Part shown: positions 18,734 to 27,209 of the stretch, piece after piece
Layout of the letters: each line of letters starts with the position of its first letter
How positions within the stretch are numbered: position 1 is the first letter of the stretch
Source of the DNA: JABCYV01 sp963696025
GTDB taxonomy: Bacteria; Acidobacteriota; Terriglobia; Terriglobales; Acidobacteriaceae
Direction of reading: 5' to 3'
DNA: 64,000 nt
Assembly (NCBI GenBank): GCA_963696025.1
Contig: CAVOII010000014.1
Coordinates: 248,001-312,000 of the forward strand
Notes under the pieces: model-generated
The model's input: only the letters and a program-made list of their open reading frames with translations
Database searches by the model: none
What the model was told of the DNA's origin: nothing
Program-made: the position numbers and the translations under genes

Positions 18734-19987
18734 ATGGCTAATATTCAACGTAGGAAATCCGTTACCGCCTCGATTGACGGGGTGCGCGTGGGCAGCGATG
18801 CACCGGTTGTGGTGCAGTCGATGACCAACACCGACACCGCCGACGTCGCTTCCACGGTGCAGCAGGTCGCAGCGCTGGCGCGGGCGGGGTCGGAATTGGT
18901 GCGGGTTACAGTTAACAATGAAGAGGCTGCAGCCGCTGTTGCCCCCATCGTCGACCAACTCGAGAAGCAAGATGTGCGCGTGCCCATCGTTGGCGATTTT
19001 CACTACAACGGACACATTCTGCTGAAGAAGTATCCTGAGTGTGCGCGGGCGCTGGCCAAATATCGTATCAATCCAGGCAATGTCAGCATCGGCCGCAAGG
19101 ACGATGACAATTTTCGCACCATGATCGAAGTTGCGGTCGAGAACCAGAAGCCAGTGCGCATCGGAGTGAATTGGGGATCGCTCGATCAAGCCTTGCTCAC
19201 TCGCATGATGGACGAGAATTCCCGCCTGCTCGAGCCGAAAGAAGCCCGTGAAGTCACCATGGAAGCGATGGTGGTGAGCGCTCTGAATTCCGCGGCCTTG
19301 GCTGAGAAATACGGCCTGCGTGCCGATCAGATCGTTTTGAGCGCGAAGGTAAGCGGCGTGCAGGACTTGATCGATGTCTACCGGTCGCTGGCGGCGCGCT
19401 GTAGTTATCCCTTGCACCTTGGACTGACCGAAGCGGGCATGGGAGCGAAAGGCATCGTTGCTTCGAGTGCCGCCCTCGGCGTTCTGCTACAGGAAGGAAT
19501 CGGTGACACTATCCGGGTTTCGCTCACGCCCGCTCCCGGCGGCGATCGTACTGAAGAAGTACGAGTAGCCCAGCAGATTTTGCAGTCGCTGGGCATTCGC
19601 AGCTTCACCCCGCAGGTTACCGCTTGCCCAGGATGCGGACGCACCACGAGCACCTTCTTCCAGGAGATGGCGGAGCAGATCCAGTCCTACTTGCGCGAGC
19701 AGATGCCGGTGTGGAAGGGCCGTTACACCGGCGTTGAAGAAATGAAAGTTGCAGTCATGGGATGCGTGGTCAACGGCCCCGGCGAATCCAAGCATGCCAG
19801 CCTGGGCATCTCCTTGCCTGGCACATTCGAAGAGCCCAAAGCTCCCGTTTATGTGGATGGACGCTTATTCACCACGCTGAAGGGCGACCGAATCGTCGCT
19901 GAATTCATTCAAATTCTCGACAACTACGTTGAATCCCACTACGCCGCGAAAGATGTAGGCGCGGGCGTCCTCGCCCGTGCGAATTGA
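18734..19987 (+). CDS. ispG: 4-hydroxy-3-methylbut-2-en-1-yl diphosphate synthase (flavodoxin type)
   Basis: 417 aa. TIM-barrel start (NIQRRKSVTASIDGVRVG, VVVQSMTNTDTADVAST) and the C-terminal 4Fe-4S domain with cysteines in TACPGCGRTTSTFF and AVMGCVVNGPGESKHA. It catalyses the penultimate MEP-pathway step, acting downstream of Dxr. The final residues DVGAGVLARAN are encoded by a copy of the dispersed TGTAGGCGCGGGCG repeat at 19954-19980 and are not part of the usual IspG C-terminus, so the repeat seems to have extended the gene. A second copy follows right after the stop. Confidence 0.95.
   Translation: MANIQRRKSVTASIDGVRVGSDAPVVVQSMTNTDTADVASTVQQVAALARAGSELVRVTVNNEEAAAAVAPIVDQLEKQDVRVPIVGDFHYNGHILLKKYPECARALAKYRINPGNVSIGRKDDDNFRTMIEVAVENQKPVRIGVNWGSLDQALLTRMMDENSRLLEPKEAREVTMEAMVVSALNSAALAEKYGLRADQIVLSAKVSGVQDLIDVYRSLAARCSYPLHLGLTEAGMGAKGIVASSAALGVLLQEGIGDTIRVSLTPAPGGDRTEEVRVAQQILQSLGIRSFTPQVTACPGCGRTTSTFFQEMAEQIQSYLREQMPVWKGRYTGVEEMKVAVMGCVVNGPGESKHASLGISLPGTFEEPKAPVYVDGRLFTTLKGDRIVAEFIQILDNYVESHYAAKDVGAGVLARAN
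19954..19980 (+). repeat. TGTAGGCGCGGGCG palindromic repeat, copy 1 (inside ispG)
   Basis: Core hairpin GCGGGCG-TCCT-CGCCCGT preceded by TGTAGGC and followed by GC. It encodes the C-terminal residues VGAGVLARA of IspG. Five further copies or partial copies occur in the window. Confidence 0.85.
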
Positions 19988-19992
19988 ATGAA

Positions 19993-20015
19993 GACGCGGG
20001 CGTCCTCGCCCGTGC
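19993..20015 (+). repeat. TGTAGGCGCGGGCG palindromic repeat, copy 2 (between convergent genes)
   Basis: GACGCGGGCG-TCCT-CGCCCGTGC directly after the ispG stop, 12 bases from copy 1 and abutting the convergent DUF72 gene. A pair in this position could also terminate both transcripts. Confidence 0.82.
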
Positions 20016-20016
20016 T

Positions 20017-20961
20017 TTACGCTAAACGAAACAAATCTTGCCCACTCTCGTCCTCGGCGATGGGGTCCGCAATCTTCTTCAGCTCAGGATATTGTCGTAA
20101 CAACGCTTCCGTAGCTTTCACTCTCCGACCGGTGATCATGTGTTTCAGCTGCAGGGCGTTGACGCCGGCCTTGGCCTGGAAGTGATTGTTGGCGACAACA
20201 TATGTGATCTCGGCTTTGTGAGCGATGCGTTCGATCTTGTCTTTCCATCCGGCGAGCTCCGACTCACGATAGAAGTAGTTATAGCGGTCCGCGCCCTTCT
20301 CGGCTTCAAACCACTGGTCATAATTTCGCCCGTGCAGCCGCACATAGCCGACTGGAGAAGTCACGTGCTCGGTGGGTTCGAGCGAGCGTCCGAGCTGCGG
20401 TTGGTCGATATTGCAGAACGCGACATTTTTCTGAATGAAGGAGCTAATCGTTTCTGGATTATCCCAACTGTCATGTCGCACTTCCACCACCCGCGGATAC
20501 TCGATGAACTGGCGCAGCAGCTGATCCAGATATTCGCGGTTCAGCAACGTGTTCTTGTAGGAAACCGGAAACTGGATCAGCAGAGCACCCAGTTTCCCTT
20601 CCGCCGCCAAGGCTTCGAGCCCTTCGCGAGCCGACGCCTCGTCCTCGTCGTTGGGCTGAATGGTCGCCGCCGAAGTCGGCTCCATCACCGCCAGCGGGGA
20701 GTGCGTGAACGAACGATGCAGTTTAGCGGTAAACACGAAGCCAGGATTCACGGCTTCCGCTTTGCGCGACCACAGCTTGGCCAGATGGGGCTTGATGTGT
20801 CCGTAGAAAGAAGTGTTGATCTCTACCATGTCAAAGCACTGCGCCAGAAATTCCAGTGGGTGTTGTTTGCGATGCTGCATTCCCGCTGGATAGAAAATCC
20901 CTTCCCAGTCTTTGTACGACCAGCCGGCGGTGCCGACGCGGATTTCACGCAATGATTCCAT
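20017..20961 (-). CDS. DUF72 (YecE-like) protein
   Basis: 314 aa from the ATG at 20961 (a GTG four codons upstream is possible). The DUF72 TIM-barrel hallmarks are clear: VGTAGWSYKDWEGIFYP at the N-terminus, MVEINTSFYG, the FTAKLHRSFTH strand, LGALLIQFPVSYKN, VEVRHDSWD and YVRLHGRNYDQWF. The biochemical role is not established. A paralogue occurs at 48765-49481. Convergent with ispG and separated from it by a palindromic repeat. Confidence 0.85.
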   Translation of the reverse strand: MESLREIRVGTAGWSYKDWEGIFYPAGMQHRKQHPLEFLAQCFDMVEINTSFYGHIKPHLAKLWSRKAEAVNPGFVFTAKLHRSFTHSPLAVMEPTSAATIQPNDEDEASAREGLEALAAEGKLGALLIQFPVSYKNTLLNREYLDQLLRQFIEYPRVVEVRHDSWDNPETISSFIQKNVAFCNIDQPQLGRSLEPTEHVTSPVGYVRLHGRNYDQWFEAEKGADRYNYFYRESELAGWKDKIERIAHKAEITYVVANNHFQAKAGVNALQLKHMITGRRVKATEALLRQYPELKKIADPIAEDESGQDLFRLA

Positions 20962-21050
20962 GATGGCAAACACTGAAGCAAGCGCAGTTTGCAGGTTAGC
21001 ACGGAGAGTTGTCCCGCGCAGCCACTACAGGCTAGTGGCGCAGTTGGTTT

Positions 21051-21172
21051 GTCATCCTGCGCAAGAGTTCTTTGCGCAGCGAAGGATCTGGGCGAGCCGT
21101 GCGAAGCGTCGCGTTCCTTGCGACGCAATAATCGCGCGTCTGGCTCGCTTCCTTCTCAGACCGCAGCATGAC
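21051..21172. repeat. GTCAT...ATGAC bounded intergenic repeat element
   Basis: About 122 bp bounded by inverted ends GTCATcCTGCG (21051) and CGCAGcATGAC (21162-21172), with internal short repeats such as GCGAAG and GCGCAGCGAAGGATCT. It resembles the GTCATCCTGAGCGAAG-type intergenic elements that I recall from acidobacterial genomes. No coding potential. It lies in the 296-bp gap between the divergent-facing ends of the DUF72 start and the CAP gene stop. Confidence 0.6.
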
Positions 21173-21257
21173 GGATTGCTGAAGAGGGAAGATAGAATTT
21201 TCCGTATTCCACGATTGACTGGCAGCGTGAATGGATCGGGATCTCGCCGGATGCCCT

Positions 21258-22115
21258 TCAGTAGAACGTCAGCACCACCCAATACACGCCGTTCGGGTAT
21301 CTTGTCGTCCGCGAGTAGCAGCTTCCCGCCGAGAATTTTTGAATCGCCCGGTCTCGGATGAACTTCGGTGCATTGTCGGGCAGCGTATCCAACTGCATGC
21401 TGGTGTAGCGAAGAACGTAGCGACTGGTGATTTCGCGCGCGAGCGGGATGGCCAGGGAGTCCGCCTGGGCCATTGAGCAGGCGGCGGCCTGAACAGGTCG
21501 GCCGTCAACTCGCTGCAACTGTGGCAGCCCGGCGGCGGCGCGCATTCGGCTAACGCTGGTAGCCACTATGTCATCCGACACGTCCGCGGAATGCGTGATC
21601 GAACCCTGTCCGAAATCCTGGGTCACATACAGCATGTACCCACTGCGGACGACGGCGAATCCAGCCACGTTGTATGCCGGATTCAGCAAGTTGGCCCGGT
21701 GCGAAGGTGAAAGCATGAGATCTTCGTGCGCCTGTTCCACATTAGCCGCGGAGGCAACATTTTCTCCCGCTTGACTCAGATGCAAGCTGGTGCCGGTCGC
21801 CAGCCGTTGGGCAAGGGAGGGCTCACCGGGAAATTGATGCGAAAGCTGCTGCCGTGCAGCCAGGGCGAAGGCATGCTGCCGGGCGGCTTGCGTCAGTCCT
21901 TCATCTGGCTGCAAAGGAAGGAGTCCAGCTCGCGCGCGGGCCTGGTTGGCAAGGGACAGAAGCTGCTGTTCAGCCTCTCCGTCATAGGGAGTGGACGACG
22001 AGTATGGGGGCCCGTCCTGCCGGTAGCTCGCCGGTTTCGGCTTCGGCGCTTTGGCTTGGATGGCAGCTACGCTCGCAGCCAAAATCACCAGCGATAGTAA
22101 GGAGGCCCGAAGCAT
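21258..22115 (-). CDS. secreted CAP/SCP-domain protein
   Basis: 285 aa. Signal peptide LLSLVILAASVAAIQA, then a proline-rich linker (KAPKPKPASYRQDGPPYSS), then a CAP domain beginning EQQLLSLANQARARAGLLPLQ with the usual LTQAARQHAFALAA, GENVASAANVEQAHEDLMLSPSHRANLLNPAYNVAGFAVV core. The remaining C-terminal 120 residues are a separate, unidentified domain containing two cysteines (QAAACSMAQ, AGSCYSRT). Function of bacterial CAP proteins is mostly unknown. Confidence 0.85.
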   Translation of the reverse strand: MLRASLLSLVILAASVAAIQAKAPKPKPASYRQDGPPYSSSTPYDGEAEQQLLSLANQARARAGLLPLQPDEGLTQAARQHAFALAARQQLSHQFPGEPSLAQRLATGTSLHLSQAGENVASAANVEQAHEDLMLSPSHRANLLNPAYNVAGFAVVRSGYMLYVTQDFGQGSITHSADVSDDIVATSVSRMRAAAGLPQLQRVDGRPVQAAACSMAQADSLAIPLAREITSRYVLRYTSMQLDTLPDNAPKFIRDRAIQKFSAGSCYSRTTRYPNGVYWVVLTFY

Positions 22116-22221
22116 ATATGGTTTACCGACGCTTCAGGGGGAGGGGAAACTTCCTGCTTTGTTTACTGGACGATACCCTCTAGAATCCTTTTAGGCACGA
22201 TTACAGCGGAGACATTGCGAA

Positions 22222-23568
22222 TTGGCCGTTCTCTCATTACTGCTTGGTCTTGTTCTCGTCCTGAACCTAGTACTTCTGATACTCACGTTACTGGTGCTGC
22301 GGCGCGGATCTGGCATCACAACGCAAGCTGAAGTATTCAAACAACTTACAAGTCAATCCGAGGCGCTCTACCAGAACCTGTCACAGCAGTTCGCCTCGGC
22401 CACCGCCGACATGGCGACCCGCCTAGAACAGACCAAAGGCGACATCCGGCAGCAGGTCACGGATCGGCTGGGCGACGGCTTCTCGTTAATCAGGAATGCG
22501 GTCGATGAGCAGATGAAAGCTGGCCGGCAGGAGCAATCGCTAGGGCTGGCCGGGGCCCGCAGTGAGCTCACTTCATCGCTGGCGCTGACCACGTCTCAGC
22601 TCAAAACCGAGTTTGACTGCCTGAATCAAAAGATGGCGCAAGGCCTGGATGCCATCCGTGATCGCGTCGACGCCAAGCTGCTTGCCATCACAGATCAGGT
22701 GCAGCAGAAGCTCGACCAAAACATCAAGGAGGGTTTCGCGCACTTCGAAAAAGTGCAGCAGCACTTGAAAGCGGCGGAAGAGCAGTTGCGCGAGGTGGGG
22801 GCGCTAGGAAACTCGATCAATGATTTGAACAATCTGTTGAAACTTCCTCATTTGCGTGGTCAGTTTGGCGAAGCCAGTCTGGAACGGCTGCTGGCCGATT
22901 TTCTACCCGCAAATATGTTTGAGATGCAACCTTCCCTGCCCGATGGCGGACGTCCCGACGCCATGATCCAGTTTCCCGATCGCCGCCTGCCCATTGATGC
23001 GAAGTTTCCTCGGGAGCAGGTGCTTGCCCTATTTGAAAGTAACGTGGCAGCGGAAATCGAAGCAGCCCGCCATGAATTTGTGCGGGTGATGAGAGTGGAA
23101 GCCAAGCGCATCAAGGCCTATATTCAGCCCGAGCACGGAACCACCGACATCGCGTTGATGTATCTGCCCAGCGAGACGCTCTACATGGAAGCAGTGCGCA
23201 ATCGCGAACTGGCCGACTGGCTCAACCAGCAGCACGTTTTCCCGGTTTCGCCGAATACTTTATTGATGACGCTGCAGACGATCGGGCTGGTGCACAAGTG
23301 GTATGAAGTCGCCAGCCGCTTCGAGAAGAGCCGTCTGGAGCTGGCGAAGGCCCAGAAGTCGTTCGACTACTTCCAAACCCAGTTTGAAAACGTAGGAAAG
23401 AATTTGAATAAAGCACAGGAGGCTTTCGAGACCGCGCAAAAGCATCTGAAGACTTATCGTGGACGGGTCACCGTCCTCAGCGGCCAGGAGCAATTGGAGC
23501 TCGATGCGGCAACCTCGAAACCAGGCGACGAAGCTACCCTGCCTCTCATCGACAAAGCCAGCGCCTAA
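22222..23568 (+). CDS. rmuC: RmuC-family DNA recombination protein
   Basis: 448 aa with a TTG start. A single N-terminal membrane helix (LSLLLGLVLVLNLVLLILTLLVL) is followed by about 160 residues of coiled coil (SQSEALYQNLSQQ... EQLREVGALGNSINDLNNLL) and the RmuC nuclease-like core with LRGQFGEASLERLLADFLP, AMIQFPDRRLPIDAKFP and MYLPSETLYMEAV. The family limits inversions at short repeats, which is notable in a region this rich in palindromes; that link is speculative. Confidence 0.9.
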   Translation: MAVLSLLLGLVLVLNLVLLILTLLVLRRGSGITTQAEVFKQLTSQSEALYQNLSQQFASATADMATRLEQTKGDIRQQVTDRLGDGFSLIRNAVDEQMKAGRQEQSLGLAGARSELTSSLALTTSQLKTEFDCLNQKMAQGLDAIRDRVDAKLLAITDQVQQKLDQNIKEGFAHFEKVQQHLKAAEEQLREVGALGNSINDLNNLLKLPHLRGQFGEASLERLLADFLPANMFEMQPSLPDGGRPDAMIQFPDRRLPIDAKFPREQVLALFESNVAAEIEAARHEFVRVMRVEAKRIKAYIQPEHGTTDIALMYLPSETLYMEAVRNRELADWLNQQHVFPVSPNTLLMTLQTIGLVHKWYEVASRFEKSRLELAKAQKSFDYFQTQFENVGKNLNKAQEAFETAQKHLKTYRGRVTVLSGQEQLELDAATSKPGDEATLPLIDKASA

Positions 23569-23574
23569 ATTTCA

Positions 23575-23601
23575 TGTAGGCGCGGGCGTCCCCGCCCGTG
23601 C
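23575..23601 (+). repeat. TGTAGGCGCGGGCG palindromic repeat, copy 3
   Basis: TGTAGGC then GCGGGCG-TCCC-CGCCCGT, seven bases after the rmuC stop and between the convergent rmuC and lipoprotein genes. Confidence 0.85.
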
Positions 23602-23620
23602 GGTACGAGCTATTTCGCCG

Positions 23621-24070
23621 CTACGTGTGGGTCATCTTGAAGCTTCCTGAGCCAGTGCATCCCGACGATGTTCCCGTCAAGGTCCAAGTCCCGGAGATGG
23701 TAGTTCCGTTCATGTTCCCTTGCAGCGTAAGCACGTTGTTCGTGGCTGCGGAAACCGTCGAAATGGTTAGACCGAAACCACCGGTGACATTGCCATTAAA
23801 GTTGCCGCTCAAATTGAATGATGCGGTCTCCGTAGTGGTCGCGTCGAAACAATCTGACGATGTGTTGAACTGGAGGTTGGCAACCGTCACTGAGCTGCTG
23901 CTGTTTTGGGTCAGAGAAGTGGTAAACGCGAATGCCGGAGTTCCGTCCGGGTTTGTCAGCGTTGCCGTCCAATTGCCATTGATATTATTCGGGTTGTTGT
24001 TGCTTCCTCCTCCACACGCGATGAGCAGCAGTCCCACCGCAAGCAGGGTTACGATTCCAAATACCTTCAT
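23621..24070 (-). CDS. small beta-rich lipoprotein
   Basis: 149 aa. Signal peptide MKVFGIVTLLAVGLLLIAC with an LIAC lipobox, giving a lipidated Cys19 followed by GGGSNNNPNN. The mature part is rich in Ser, Thr, Asn and Gly, with alternating beta-strand-like segments (NGNWTATLTNPDGTP, NLSGNFNGNVTGGFGL, GTTISGTWTLTGTSSG). This composition is typical of small acidobacterial surface lipoproteins; function unknown. Confidence 0.75.
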   Translation of the reverse strand: MKVFGIVTLLAVGLLLIACGGGSNNNPNNINGNWTATLTNPDGTPAFAFTTSLTQNSSSSVTVANLQFNTSSDCFDATTTETASFNLSGNFNGNVTGGFGLTISTVSAATNNVLTLQGNMNGTTISGTWTLTGTSSGCTGSGSFKMTHT

Positions 24071-24577
24071 GAGTGGACTCCTCCAGCCTTTGGAACCCGG
24101 TTATGCTTCAAAAGTTGCGCCGACAAAAGATGCAAATACCGGGCTGGGGGATGTAGCGAGACTGCGGATATCGTGCGGTTCATCGTAGCCGGAGACTGTT
24201 CGGTGCAGTACCAATCCCTGTGGCTTTGGCGGACCGCCGGCACCGGACGCGGCCCCAAGGAATTGACGCGGCATCGCACGAAAATTTGGTTTAATCATAA
24301 GACTCTGGGGAAAAACTCAATGGCACCCTACCTGTCTTGACAATCGCCTGCTACGGTGTATAGTCGCCCTGCTCAGCCGAGCCCCACCATTTGATGCAGT
24401 CCGACTGAACCGGCCTCGGTTACTGTTTGAAAGCACGGTGATAGTGGCCAACGCATGCGTTGCAGGTGCAACGCACGACGTTCCCTGCGCCCCAGAACGG
24501 CTCGCGTGATTTTAAATCAACGGCGCTTGCCGCAACTGTGAATTGAGAAGCCCAGCGCACACGGCAAAGGAGGCAAC
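24071..24577. other. 507-bp non-coding gap with one perfect palindrome
   Basis: Lies between a divergent lipoprotein and the beta-helix gene. It contains a perfect 14-bp palindrome CAACGCATGCGTTG at 24449-24462, followed by a partial half-repeat CAACGCACGACGTT. No open frame here looks like protein. Confidence 0.5.
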
Positions 24578-25810
24578 ATGAAGTTCGGACCTTATTTCAC
24601 ACCCATCAGCGTGTCCGTTTTGTTCTTAGGAACATTGTGCTCCGCCGCAACTCTCAGAGTTGGGCAGCCCAATACTTCGTGTCCGAATGCTCAGTACACG
24701 ACAATCACTGCCGCAGTAAAAGCTGCCGCTTCCGGTGATGTCGTCGAGATATGTCCAGCCTTCTACCCTGAACAACTCATCATCACGAAGCCGCTTACTT
24801 TGCGGGGTGTGCTCACCGACGTGAACAGCAACGACGTTAACCGGGCCCTGCTTCGACCTAACCGGATGCTAGACCTTCAGGGCTTGCCGGTTGAGGCAGT
24901 CATTACCGTGATGAATGCTCAGGGCGTTACCATCGAAAACCTCGCCATCGATGCCAGCAGGAACGCGGTGACTGGCTGCACCCCCGGTCTCGCCGATATT
25001 CACTACTTCAACTCTTCCGGCCGAGTCGACCACAATGCTATTTTCGGAGCGCAGTTGGCGAATCCCCAGGGCTGTGCCACTCTGGCCTTTCCTGGAAACG
25101 GCTTCGGAGTTCTGGTCGATTCGAACCAGCCCGGCCCATTCAACGTCTCTGTTGACCACAATAGTATTCACGACTTCACGAAAGATGGAATCCAGGCACT
25201 CACTGCAGGAGTAACGGTAGAGATCGCAGGCAATACGATTTCGGGCGTCGGACCGGCCGGCGGGATCTTTTTGCAATTTGGCGTCTTCGTCGTGAATGGA
25301 GCAGTAGGTCTGATCACAGGCAACGTGATCAATGAAGGAGGGTGCGGTACTTTGGCGGCTTTGGACTGCTTCAACGCACGGAGCGAAGGTGTCACAATAA
25401 GGGCTGCTGGGGAAGGCACGGTGGTGGACCACAACGTCATCACCACCGCCCAGAGTGGCATCTTCATCAATGGTGGCAACAATGCCCGGATTACCAACAA
25501 TCTAGTCAGTAACATTAACCCAGGGGATGGCATCGACATCCAGGGCACGGCGTCGGGGTTCTTTACCAACAGCCTTATCGATGGCAACACCATCTCCAAC
25601 ATCACGCCCATCACCAATGAAAGCTGTGGCGTCTTCGAATTTCCTGGGACCGGTGTTGCGGGAAATACGATTTCGCATAACACCGTTAACGACGCTTACT
25701 GCGGCGTAGCTTATGTACCGACTGATCGCGTAGAGACGGGGGCGTACTTCAACACGCTTTACACCCAGTTGCGCAGTGATCTGCCTTTACCTCGACCTAC
25801 AGAGCCGTAA
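24578..25810 (+). CDS. secreted right-handed beta-helix (NosD/pectate-lyase-fold) protein
   Basis: 410 aa. Signal peptide ending near TLCSAAT; an opening typical of such solenoids (YTTITAAVKAAASGDVVEI, then ITKPLTLRGV) and many short beta-helix rungs with NN/GN turns (VDHNAIFGAQ, IAGNTISGVGPAGG, VVDHNVITTAQSGIFI, IDGNTISNITP). Several cysteines may form disulfides. The fold is supported; carbohydrate substrate and catalytic residues cannot be assigned. Ribosome site AAAGGAGG precedes the ATG. Confidence 0.8.
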   Translation: MKFGPYFTPISVSVLFLGTLCSAATLRVGQPNTSCPNAQYTTITAAVKAAASGDVVEICPAFYPEQLIITKPLTLRGVLTDVNSNDVNRALLRPNRMLDLQGLPVEAVITVMNAQGVTIENLAIDASRNAVTGCTPGLADIHYFNSSGRVDHNAIFGAQLANPQGCATLAFPGNGFGVLVDSNQPGPFNVSVDHNSIHDFTKDGIQALTAGVTVEIAGNTISGVGPAGGIFLQFGVFVVNGAVGLITGNVINEGGCGTLAALDCFNARSEGVTIRAAGEGTVVDHNVITTAQSGIFINGGNNARITNNLVSNINPGDGIDIQGTASGFFTNSLIDGNTISNITPITNESCGVFEFPGTGVAGNTISHNTVNDAYCGVAYVPTDRVETGAYFNTLYTQLRSDLPLPRPTEP

Positions 25811-25854
25811 CAGGCGGAAACTAGTAGAGCCGACTCACTCTAGCTCGAAGCGGT

Positions 25855-25891
25855 GCGCCAGTGCTTAACCAGACTGGCGCGTACTTTCTGT
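25855..25891 (+). terminator. possible intrinsic terminator after the beta-helix gene
   Basis: Eight-base-pair stem GCGCCAGT / ACTGGCGC with a ten-base loop, then GTACTTTCTGT. Forty-five bases downstream of the stop. The T-tract is weak. Confidence 0.5.
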
Positions 25892-26092
25892 GCCATTTTG
25901 CGTCCCCGCCCCACGCGCACGCTCGCGCCGGCCCGCCCCCACGCGCGCGGCCCTGAAATAGCCTAGTAGTTGGATCCGTCGCGACCACAATATCTAGTGA
26001 GGGGTGCACTTTCAGAACTCTCTACCTCCTATCCCCCCAAGAATTGACCTAAACCCCGCCACGGACTAGACTCCGCTGCTGGAGGCATTTTC

Positions 26093-26428
26093 ATGCGCTG
26101 CTTGCTTAAAGTTTCTATTCCCGTTGAAGCGGGCAATGCCGCGATCAGCGATGGCAGCTTGCCCAAGACCACTGAATCAATTCTCGCCGACTTAAAGCCC
26201 GAGGCGGCCTACTTCGCTGCAGAAAACGGCAACAGAACCGCGTTCATCTTTTTTGACTTGAAGGACACATCGCAAATTCCCGCGGTGGCAGAGCCCTGGT
26301 TCCTGGCCTTCAACGCTCAGGTTGAATTCCATCCGGCGATGAACCTGGAAGATTTGAAAAAAGCCGGGCCGGGAATCGAGAAAGCAGTCAAGGATTATCA
26401 CCGTGTAAAACGCGCGGCTGCAGCCTGA
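26093..26428 (+). CDS. small cytosolic protein, DUF3303-like
   Basis: 111 aa, compact alpha/beta, no signal. Reads like the widespread small acidobacterial protein of this type: LLKVSIPVEAGNAAISDG at the start, ADLKPEAAYFAAENGNRTAF, and IPAVAEPWFLAFNAQVEFHPAM, a ferredoxin-like dimeric alpha/beta-barrel pattern. No catalytic role known. It is monocistronic. Confidence 0.68.
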   Translation: MRCLLKVSIPVEAGNAAISDGSLPKTTESILADLKPEAAYFAAENGNRTAFIFFDLKDTSQIPAVAEPWFLAFNAQVEFHPAMNLEDLKKAGPGIEKAVKDYHRVKRAAAA

Positions 26429-26656
26429 ACACAAATGCCTAGTTTGTAGGAATATTGGATGTTGTTGTGCTTTCGCGTCGGTTGACACGCAAGACTATTC
26501 TTTCAAATGTCCGATCCGTTAAGCTCGGCTTAAGGTACGGGCGGATGCTAGATAGCTAGGTCGTCTGGTTTATGGCCCTAGACCGGCTGATTCTCAGCGG
26601 AAGCTAAACGTTAGGAATCGGCGCCTTTCACTCGGTCAGGGCTTGCGGTAAGAAGT

Positions 26657-26896
26657 ATGCGCCGTTTAGGTTTCAGGACGTGTCCTTATTGTGGTAGTGG
26701 AGAAGTTTACCGTTCGCATCCGAAAACTGTTGGCGAGCGTCTTTTGGCTCTCTTGCTGCTACGCATCGCTCGGTGTCACCACTGTATCCATCGTTGCTAT
26801 CAGCCCATATTCTTTCCCGCTCATAGGGCACACGAGTGGCAGCGCAAAACTGTGGCTGCCGCGCGCGAGGTCGATCGCGAACGCAAAATCGCATGA
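26657..26896 (+). CDS. small zinc-ribbon-like protein
   Basis: 79 aa. Two Cys pairs, CPYCGSGEVYRSH at residues 9-21 and RCHHCIHRCYQP at about 38-49, flank a leucine-rich helix (ERLLALLLLRIA), an arrangement compatible with a zinc ribbon or membrane-associated zinc knuckle. I recognise the general pattern from acidobacterial genomes but not a named family. Arg-rich tail. The start codon is ATG at 26657. Confidence 0.6.
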   Translation: MRRLGFRTCPYCGSGEVYRSHPKTVGERLLALLLLRIARCHHCIHRCYQPIFFPAHRAHEWQRKTVAAAREVDRERKIA

Positions 26897-27209
26897 CTCA
26901 ACTCAAATCCCGGCGGGCGACCTAGTCTGGGGCGACATGGGCGCTTCTGCAGGAAGCCGCGGTGGTGCGCCCTCCAGTTAGAGACTGATTGCCGACTCGG
27001 CTCTTTCTCCAGCCAATATAAAGTTGATGTGGTGGCGGCAACGTTACAACGAGCAGGCCCATCTAAAGAAAAAATAATGCCAGCCCGTGATGAATACCTC
27101 CCGCTGGCTCAAGAAAGTTTCTTGAGCTGAACCGAAAAGAGCCAGACGCATCGAAAACTTCCGCAATCTAATCTTGCAGCAACGAACTGAATGCCAAAGG
27201 GGGCCGTAC
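26897..27209. other. non-coding gap with a palindrome before the phosphoesterase gene
   Basis: About 310 bp. A near-perfect palindrome with 10-bp arms GCTCAAGAAA / TTTCTTGAGC around a single base lies at 27107-27127, 82 bp before the ATG. It could be an operator or an upstream terminator; there is no T-tract. Otherwise nothing is visible. Confidence 0.5.

Noticed and set aside
20140..20955. 271-codon open frame antisense to the DUF72 gene
   Set aside because: Shadow; the DUF72 motifs on the other strand are decisive.
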